From positions 1 to 17,256 of the forward strand of contig CALZMK010000004.1 of the NCBI GenBank assembly GCA_945788545.1: a stretch of 17,256 nt of DNA, given 5' to 3'. Positions 14,401-17,256 of the stretch are shown in pieces. The stretch comes from an uncultured Prevotella sp. Lineage in GTDB: Bacteria; Bacteroidota; Bacteroidia; Bacteroidales; Bacteroidaceae. The stretch's first letter is position 1; every line of letters starts with the position of its first letter. The notes beneath the pieces were generated by a model. It was not told where the DNA came from, did not search any database, and saw nothing but the letters and a program-made list of their open reading frames with translations. The translations under genes and the position numbers were made by a program.

Positions 14401-17256
14401 ACGGCAAGGAGGGGGAGACCAACATATCCCCGGCCGTCACCATAGGAAAGGGTGGAGGAGAGGCTCTCATCTATAACTCCGTATTCCACAGTAACCTCGG
14501 CGACCCGCTTATTGCCTACGACACCAAGGTGCTCAACTGTACATTCGCACTTAATAGCGGTAACATTAAATTGAAGAATAGTGGACTCACACATACAGTA
14601 AACAGTGAGACTAAGGATTATACATCAGAGATGCACAATTCTGCCGTTTGGTGCAATAATGGATATAAGGATTCGAATAATGGTGAGGTGTTGTTCATTG
14701 ACAAGAATGGTACAGAGACTATCATCAATGAATATACTGATTATTCATCCTTTGCGGATTGTTTTACATATAACGCAGTGACATCGTTGCCGAAGGTTGA
14801 CTCCGACTCAGAAGAACTAAGGGCAAACCGTAAGTATAACGACTGTCTGTCGGAAGACAACAACAACGTACTTGAAGGCCCGAACTTCTTCAACCCGGCA
14901 ACAACGGCTTCTGGCAGTTGGGCTAAGGCATTGCGTGACTTCCGCGTCAACCCGAGCGCAAAGATTATCGGTAAGGCTTCGCCTAAGAAATATGTGGAAC
15001 TCGTGAAGGACATCACGGGCAAGTATCCTTATACGCCGACAGATACGACGACAAATACGGTTAAGGATGCGAATGACGTGAATGACCCATATTATGTGGA
15101 CTTGGTTAAGCAGGACTTCGACCTTGCCAACAACATGCGATATTACGGTTCGGCAGGTATGGAGCGTGGAGCTTACGAGTGTATCGCCACGCTGAGCCGT
15201 GTGCTCTATGTCAATCCCTCGCGTGAGTCATCAAGCACTGACTACAACGGATTCTCATGGGAAAAGGCATATACCAAGGGCAACCTCCAGACTGCCATCG
15301 ACGCAGCTGCGGTGTATTCAAATGTCAACAGAAACGAGAAGTCGTATGTCTTCGTAAAGGGTATGACATCTTCCACGGGAGAGACGATATCCATGCGCGA
15401 CCATGTCACACTCTATGGCAGTCTGCCTTCCACCACTAAGATTGACCAAGGAGTGGCTAAGACCACGGACTCCGAGACGGGAGCAGAGTCTTATTCTGAT
15501 ACCGATATTGAGGAATATATCAAGGCAATGGATTCCGACCGCGACGGTATGGCTTCTTCTTATTCCAAGCATACTATCGTGAATGGTGTAAAATCGGTGG
15601 AGCCTTTAACCTACTGTCTTTTCGACGGACTTGAGATAGGCAGCGGAGATAACAACTCTGCCAATGTCGCTACATCGCCCGTGGTGGATATACAGCAAGG
15701 CAATGTGGCTCTGCGCAACTCCATCATTGCCAACAATAACATCACTGATACAGGTCAGCATCTCGTCAACCTCCGGTCGGGACTGCTCTACAACACGCTT
15801 ATACGTGACAACACGATGCCTTCAGCCTCATCCCTCGTTTCCCTCGACTCTAAAGGCTATATGCTCAACTGCACCGTAGTAGGAGGTGACTTGTCTCAAG
15901 CCTCCCCCGCCTCAAATGCCATTAATAATATAATGTATAAGGAGACAGACGCAGCCATGCCTTTCGCTCCGTATTTCCGTCATTTTTCTACGGCTTATCA
16001 TGGAGAGATACCTGCGGAGGATGTAAGCAACCGCAACCTCTGGTATCAGTTGCATGAGAGAACTACTAATATTGAGGGAGGCGAGAATGGCACATCTAAA
16101 AATGCCGCTGATAAATACGATGGCAAGAGCCATGTGTCAGAAAACCTCAAGCAGTATGTTGACTATACCTCAGACCGCGACCTTCTCGGCAATCCTCGCT
16201 TCCTTGGCTTCAAGGTGGATAATGGATGCTTCGAGACATGGTCAACGCGTGCAATGGATACTAAGTCTGGCAATGTAACTCCAAATGTCCTCTATGCCGA
16301 TGCTGACCCTGATAACTACAACGGGCAGAATTATCCGCATGAAGGCTCAGTGGTGTATCTCCAAAAAGGTGGCAATCTGATTTGTGATGTAAAGAGCGAC
16401 AAATCACCATACTTTACCGATGCCAATCCTCTGCGCCCTGGCTACGTCCTTGCATTGGAGGGCGGTTCGCTCTACGGTCAGGGCAATACTATCGACCTCC
16501 GATATGTGGCAGCCGAGCGAACAATTGAGGGACAATACTCCCTCGTCTCACTGCCATTTGACATGAACTACAAGACAGGGTATGCGGATGTCTCATCCGC
16601 AGCATCTGCCGTAATGCCCTTTGTCACCACCACCACCTACGATTCCAACAATAATGTTACAGAGACAGCCGTTGCCCTATTCTCTCGATATGAGTATGAC
16701 GGTAAGGCACGAAGCAACTATAAGTACAGCTTTGCCGAGAGCAATTCTACATGCTGGAAACTGCTCACCACAGACACCCGCACAGCCAACGAGGGTATGC
16801 TCATCGACCGAGGCTCTACAGCTACAAAGCAAACTCTTCGTTTCACCGCATACGGTGCGAAAGCCGCTGACTATCCTTATCGCGAGTCTGCCGACAAGGA
16901 TAATTATGTCACCCTCACTCAATATGACGACCGCACATCAACCAAAGGAGGTGCTGACTTCACTTCTGAATATAATATGGGATGGAACCTCAAGGGCATG
17001 CCATATCTCATTAGCGCATATCCAATATCCCAACCGATGGAAGATGGCTCATATGCCATGAATGTGCCGCATGTCATATACACTATGGACCCCAACGGAA
17101 GCTATGTGACGAAGCAATCGTGGGCATATTCTGCTGATAACACACTCTCGCCCGGAGAAGCCTTCTTCACTCAGACGGCAACGCTCAACCCGACGGAGAA
17201 CCTCCACTTTGCCCAGCTCTTCTATACCTCTTCTGCTTCTACTAACACGGCCAGCA
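5472..17256 (+). CDS. Giant secreted multi-module beta-helix protein (Pmp-like rungs), 3' end outside window
   Basis: The frame is open from ATG 5472 to the right edge: at least 3,928 codons without a stop. I read the frame through and it stays in phase. The signal peptide is Sec type (RRIYTIIAAMLTLCATTMA, cut before QTG), with no lipobox, unlike all upstream fimbrial genes. Seven diverged modules follow (listed separately, residues 33 to about 3588). All share a head (Y/F-V ... G-x-S-W-x-x-A ... L-x-x-A-I), a Y-G-G-F strand, an L-D-G-F strand, G-G-[AG]-[VIL] and N-C-x-[IF]-x-x-N rungs, a W-G-N rung and a D-I-G-A-Y-E-like end. These are hallmarks of right-handed parallel beta-helices, resembling the GGA[ILV]/FxxN rungs of chlamydial Pmp proteins and the NCBI 'choice-of-anchor Q' group. 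The last ~340 residues are a separate domain. No catalytic residues of polysaccharide lyases could be recognised, so an adhesin or filament role is more likely. It lies 18 nt after the accessory fimbrillin, so it is probably co-expressed. Confidence 0.85.
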   Translation, partial: MLSIRRIYTIIAAMLTLCATTMAQTGSFSGPVRYVKTDGSYANDGTSWTAAKNNLQDAIESLHDYMNRNGITEGRVYVAAGTYSPTTSTPGGDGVLYTSFLIYEGITVYGGFNAKSPEATPEDRIVFDANGTTEKKMSEATGLKWRMKYTTTLSGNHSSSTKDPMKWDSSKNEYDESFTGNSYHVVWFATNTSTHSSGLDTKNRGVALAHTAGLDGFTIRDGNASNRTVPEQTDGSHAYHNSYGGGVYMVGNTVLRNCIIRQNSSSLRGGGVYMDGGGLMEQCYVAQNQSDGVGVTDGYGGGVACDDGGIVRHCLIENNAARCGGGLSIAFSKQPADDKARYASFATGCVVNNNTSSAEAGGVFMKNGGLLNHLTITCNKCVGAGVVYNKRRYGRSGGLYVDGGGMVTNSVIWGNEVAANNNVQYATYREHASTPKVKLDFVALSKYNYVDWSGTVKRTNGVYSLNEENSNTSTPGYYPDFTIVPDTTGVLGNSTAQRRWNPRASSYLRHQGMQLNDYPTSGNYDTDGDDIVAAHITEDIIGNQFAPRCVLGAFVANSFNGACASVKSIEDNTTQIKTIFIDPTTDAVVSLANDATLGSSWENAFSNINDALDYVKTLNLTADSLVQMLVKEGTSTTVGNTYLSHIRSSFIDLPSHVRLYGGFASSLTNTDISERNPKAYPTRITANITDSGYAENGCHIITVRHGATDVIVDGFQLYFANAQASSVLDTLALEGGAGIAVINSNADQPMKDIKIRNCIVANCTASQGSALFLRNTPGAVMQVDVENCIFHNNAVTRQQAATVEATGRNATLTLNHCLIRGNVGYGVMATDSANIKVKNTALHANIAYGSYASGNNPKITDLTATETTPDSKVVTFYTASNGSITLAEGATKANNMMDLGVTSFSDVATAKFSYHSSNTDTYPKFINPTSNIGVNKDGDVTMYGGDPNWMPMNMNPMVNAANESNPDFGVDFTTVTKRNYGGLSDIGAIENTSLPEFGKVIYVTENGAGKKDGSSWSNAIAGNTVYDVTKEANVAIVKEDGTEIFTSNSKYNGGFMSTTIPYGEESEQSKTFWSSKDNTKNGTKSKIKNNRYERYVSGLQYAVEKAAKANALLSKDERIQVWVAGGKYTDIKGFVIRDKVVVSGGFPNNGNPGETERIPLLSQSFKPADKYLSLDRTKYETILQVSSQYLWNSNGQLNPISFAGLSQFRKTVLYQPDVCLPTRCPAGGDLGGDKDGDSNTYRYTTPTTYPDYVEYEGAMWDGFTVQNGLIKDIAANRDGGAGIRIFRGVTIQNFIVQNCWNRGSRSRGGGIYCDGSNSYVINTYVIHNNANGANNEADTYGGGMYMIVGTSYNSAFVNNWANGHGGGIFLENAIFYNNTVAHNYTDGMYQWSNSGGGNNLEMYNCLFYGNQGVAIGSSAPNTLKDFHNCYIQTASGLSDEVKKYITGPSLNNYYGVNTDLPNPFSAGNSYATDGSINLRLLGSSSCVNGGWNNPVNSNNETIDLPKTDADFTDRIQDCTVDIGAYEFNGAYSITPDETTSTDKAVYYVTQNGRGTGSAANPDNAACWTKLQKVLDAAGRYLQDNPSTTRKVIVKLAGDAPIANGEYSGFVYRPRRSNKETASGQEVNTRDFTIIVPHGVEVWGGYSDAFNSSDDNGFYTKDSKGNYTDNRDILKNRTTLSGVYQADDQDVNVYNVVTFTNDTYTEEGTLKTQDALKNISARAVLDGLFIEDGNADGEKQSTGQRTDTRVGGAAIVTNYAHIRNCIVQNNKATDAGGGLYLEEGALVSGSIVQYNEVTKGDGGGLYVEEPDSTSSENSKAAVKHARIYTSDIIYNTASGAGGGISFTTDGTPNVRANSVLFWKNTGSEQSNVNGMTTPSDAGNTTLTTDDYPISFCATETTREPGINNIAVNTDVEKGVRFATESYNHDYTDAESNTVKRMHNAFEFYKIKKYSLLARGGMEYKDYKALVASDALTADDMAKVNRTFEGNDFIDIGARAIGELVLPVPTADNLLMTRIFVVKNEEDVATTSVEVMQNQTQSDYYKQEGSSFAYPMRYLDDALEYVRDARKLKDGDDYKFKDTKFQIILSGGTYYPMRNIKGEYVNSRGRTYLVPEGVTIVGGVEVKQTSAEGGDTTYYGNLVTVGDLTDKTVDKTTFTVTGKGSVVISHPEIKNIIKDRKLSDINHNNIAEPWEMAVQTILSGQVVNSNTSENVYHVIACIADEKHVGGLPKATITYNDSITNAGNGTVPMTRGVPIIIDGVEIEDGMAMGYDKDAVNSVSTYYKGGAICVEGNWITNPTTNSGDYFKTYPGIDRPVGYRSIPLEVRNCNFRNNGGNLGGAIFTDSELKVFACNFVQNYAEAKREKVDEENKFYSGSGGAVNASYNTIIVNSLFANNQADTNFPDDGASADVGTGGAIIVGDNGSLHVINCDIVKNLAYAYPAIYCYKPNKGGKKSDGEQTLKTNNPHKIVNTIFWGNEVTAWDSGLNKVANFSLDNANSSKNAEMLWFCAYEQGKGNAPVNSTNKIDYRLQKYTGFGTYIPQLWAEKYYYLDSDNTTNIDSMSYNPDAVSGLNPVTCNIIIDSENDAINGPNFINPSSKAGKAGYYTSADWMIGRINNLVDNGWTFLQQDLSGDDPTFVYEMVDGENQAKGAGIYRRTAYDYDNVNTEETAVPIGNDEYMTYADGTGKAMLRISTDPNPTHHQTYIDLGVYEYQHVKLDPSVENGHVDVLWVTQQERTSASVADGRTWETATSDVQRAIETLLASRNGHDKEIRMLEGQYQPVYTINNHLGFTITTDINTGVVPPDWDGVNSEGVNSLTIKAGYSSSVEGLYDIHQYPAYMFASERSGVDPTLLGHVFVIGDIRQRKSVGSSIGTSKKVTTDTLNYVVPVFLKGLTFCNVRSMVHEETDKDQGITNGGAGVYYKAQYKVNDSGNPVFADAPKVSEVTLEGDNKMYKIGEVGTEIYKLTMNQCDFRINGKEGETNISPAVTIGKGGGEALIYNSVFHSNLGDPLIAYDTKVLNCTFALNSGNIKLKNSGLTHTVNSETKDYTSEMHNSAVWCNNGYKDSNNGEVLFIDKNGTETIINEYTDYSSFADCFTYNAVTSLPKVDSDSEELRANRKYNDCLSEDNNNVLEGPNFFNPATTASGSWAKALRDFRVNPSAKIIGKASPKKYVELVKDITGKYPYTPTDTTTNTVKDANDVNDPYYVDLVKQDFDLANNMRYYGSAGMERGAYECIATLSRVLYVNPSRESSSTDYNGFSWEKAYTKGNLQTAIDAAAVYSNVNRNEKSYVFVKGMTSSTGETISMRDHVTLYGSLPSTTKIDQGVAKTTDSETGAESYSDTDIEEYIKAMDSDRDGMASSYSKHTIVNGVKSVEPLTYCLFDGLEIGSGDNNSANVATSPVVDIQQGNVALRNSIIANNNITDTGQHLVNLRSGLLYNTLIRDNTMPSASSLVSLDSKGYMLNCTVVGGDLSQASPASNAINNIMYKETDAAMPFAPYFRHFSTAYHGEIPAEDVSNRNLWYQLHERTTNIEGGENGTSKNAADKYDGKSHVSENLKQYVDYTSDRDLLGNPRFLGFKVDNGCFETWSTRAMDTKSGNVTPNVLYADADPDNYNGQNYPHEGSVVYLQKGGNLICDVKSDKSPYFTDANPLRPGYVLALEGGSLYGQGNTIDLRYVAAERTIEGQYSLVSLPFDMNYKTGYADVSSAASAVMPFVTTTTYDSNNNVTETAVALFSRYEYDGKARSNYKYSFAESNSTCWKLLTTDTRTANEGMLIDRGSTATKQTLRFTAYGAKAADYPYRESADKDNYVTLTQYDDRTSTKGGADFTSEYNMGWNLKGMPYLISAYPISQPMEDGSYAMNVPHVIYTMDPNGSYVTKQSWAYSADNTLSPGEAFFTQTATLNPTENLHFAQLFYTSSASTNTAS
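5568..7202 (+). repeat. Giant protein, beta-helix module 1 (residues 33-577)
   Basis: The head reads RYVKTDG, then GTSWTAAKNNLQDAI. Strand ITVYGGF has YGGF at 109-112 and LDGFTIRDG has LDGF at 214-217. The rungs carry GGGV at 244, 269 and 300, GGGL at 324 and GGV at 361, so the period is about 24-37 residues and fits beta-helix coils. LRNCIIRQN and NSVIWGNEV (WGN 413-415) mark the core. The end tag is degenerate (CVLGAF at 549-554). This is the module with the most regular glycine rungs. Confidence 0.75.
7203..8468 (+). repeat. Giant protein, beta-helix module 2 (residues 578-999)
   Basis: The head TIFIDPT is followed by GSSWENAFSNINDAL. The VRLYGGF strand has YGGF at 660-663 and VDGF is at 712-715. 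The rungs include EGGAGIAV, IRNCIVANC, VENCIFHNN and LNHCLIRGN; the W-G-N rung is degenerate (HAN at 843-845). It ends with DIGAIE at 985-990. Compact, with fewer glycine-rich rungs than module 1. Confidence 0.7.
8469..10100 (+). repeat. Giant protein, beta-helix module 3 with split head and AT-rich body (residues 1000-1543)
   Basis: The head VIYVTENGAG and GSSWSNA (W at 1016) is interrupted: the matching SGLQYAVEKA helix begins only near residue 1097, against about 8 residues later in module 1. The inserted part is rich in Lys, Ser and Asn. SGGF lies at 1143-1146 and WDGF at 1260-1263. The rungs are DGGAGI, RGGGIYC, YGGGMYM and HGGGIFL; YGN is at 1408-1410, and a clean DIGAYE is at 1521-1526. 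Bases about 8540-9960 are far more AT-rich than the modules on both sides. Confidence 0.72.
10101..11516 (+). repeat. Giant protein, beta-helix module 4 (residues 1544-2015)
   Basis: The head is AVYYVTQNGRGTG with ACWTKLQKVLDAA. WGGY is at 1642-1645 and LDGL at 1724-1727. The rungs are VGGAAI, AGGGLYL, DGGGLYV and AGGGISF, with IRNCIVQNN between. NSVLFWKN has WKN at 1861-1863 in place of WGN. It ends in DIGARA at 1993-1998. Composition returns to GC-rich. Confidence 0.72.
11517..13652 (+). repeat. Giant protein, beta-helix module 5, the longest (residues 2016-2727)
   Basis: The head RIFVVKN lies apart from EGSSFAYPMRYLDDALEYV. VGGV is at 2119-2122 and IDGV at 2258-2261. The rungs are KGGAICV, LGGAIFT, SGGAVNA and TGGAIIV, the closest to chlamydial GGA[ILV], paired with FRNN, FVQN and FANN as in FxxN. 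NTIFWGNEV has WGN at 2475-2477. It ends with DLGVYE at 2707-2712 after a long stretch (about 2480-2700) without rung motifs. Confidence 0.72.
13653..15197 (+). repeat. Giant protein, beta-helix module 6 (residues 2728-3242)
   Basis: The head VLWVTQQ is followed by GRTWETATSDVQRAIETLL. The strand is LTIKAGY (KAGY 2821-2824), then LKGLTFCN (LKGL 2892-2895). Only one glycine rung (NGGAGVYY) is clear; VLNCTFALN and NSAVWCNN (WCN 3060-3062) follow. The end tag is ERGAYE at 3231-3236. Rung motifs are weaker than in modules 1 and 3-5. Confidence 0.65.
15198..16235 (+). repeat. Giant protein, beta-helix module 7, shortest (residues 3243-3588)
   Basis: The head RVLYVNP leads to GFSWEKAYTKGNLQTAIDAA. 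YGSL is at 3315-3318 and FDGL at 3384-3387. LRNSIIANN and MLNCTVVGG are the only clear rungs, and no G-G-A motif is seen. The end tag is degenerate (DNGCFE at 3583-3588). It looks like a reduced module that closes the beta-helix array. Confidence 0.6.
16236..17256 (+). other. Giant protein, non-helical C-terminal region (residues 3589 to window edge)
   Basis: This part lacks the module motifs. It shows EGQYSLVSLPFDM (near 16530-16565), GWNLKGMPY at residues 3837-3845 and SPGEAFFTQ (GEAFF 3895-3899). 'G-W-N-L-x-G-x-P-Y' followed by 'G-E-A-F-F/W' is frequent in Bacteroidetes secreted proteins shortly before a type IX secretion C-terminal sorting domain. That domain itself would lie beyond base 17256, so secretion by this route is a prediction only. 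Confidence 0.5.

Noticed and set aside
5568..16235. Polysaccharide lyase or glycosidase function of the beta-helix modules
   Set aside because: No conserved catalytic set (for example the Lys/Arg/His patterns of pectate or chondroitin lyases) recurs across the modules.

Overview
The window looks like a surface-appendage locus from a Bacteroidales bacterium (Bacteroides/Prevotella/Muribaculum-like; the genus cannot be fixed from this sequence). Three points support this. There is a run of fimbrillin-type lipoproteins of the FimA/Mfa (type V pilus) kind with acidic residues just after the lipobox cysteine. The start codons are preceded by A-rich leaders rather than strong Shine-Dalgarno sites. 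The C-terminal domain features are those of Bacteroidetes secreted proteins. All real genes are on the + strand, with intergenic gaps of only 18 to 142 nt, so a single operon is likely.

Layout: (1) 1-713, the 3' part of an OmpA-like plus TPR protein of the kind that precedes fimbrillin genes. (2) 748-2676, a probable major fimbrillin lipoprotein of 642 aa. (3) 2677-2818, a structured intergenic stretch built around a perfect 38-bp palindrome. (4) 2819-3850, a FimB/Mfa2-type anchor or accessory lipoprotein. (5) 3876-5453, a further fimbrillin-type lipoprotein. (6) 5472 to the window end, one uninterrupted reading frame of at least 3,928 codons that is still open at the right edge.

The giant gene fills about two thirds of the window and is its most unusual part. 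It starts with a Sec/SPase I signal peptide, not a lipobox. It then holds seven strongly diverged but recognisable right-handed beta-helix modules of roughly 350-710 residues. Each module repeats the same five-part order: a Y/F-V head with G-x-S-W-x-x-A and L-x-x-A-I; a V-x-[VL]-Y-G-G-F strand; an L-D-G-F strand; G-G-[AG]-[VIL] and N-C-x-[IF]-x-x-N rungs with a W-G-N rung; and a terminal D-I-G-A-Y-E-like tag. The GGA[VIL]/FxxN rungs resemble chlamydial Pmp proteins. The last ~340 residues form a different domain that resembles the region before type IX secretion sorting domains, but the C-terminus lies outside the window.

Working model (inference): the lipoproteins build and anchor a type V pilus, the OmpA-like protein helps assembly or cell-wall anchoring, and the giant beta-helix protein is a co-expressed adhesin or filament. 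The central part of the major fimbrillin and module 3 of the giant protein are clearly more AT-rich than their flanks, which suggests exchange of variable cassettes at two surface-exposed places in the same operon. No tRNA, rRNA, CRISPR array or insertion sequence was seen.
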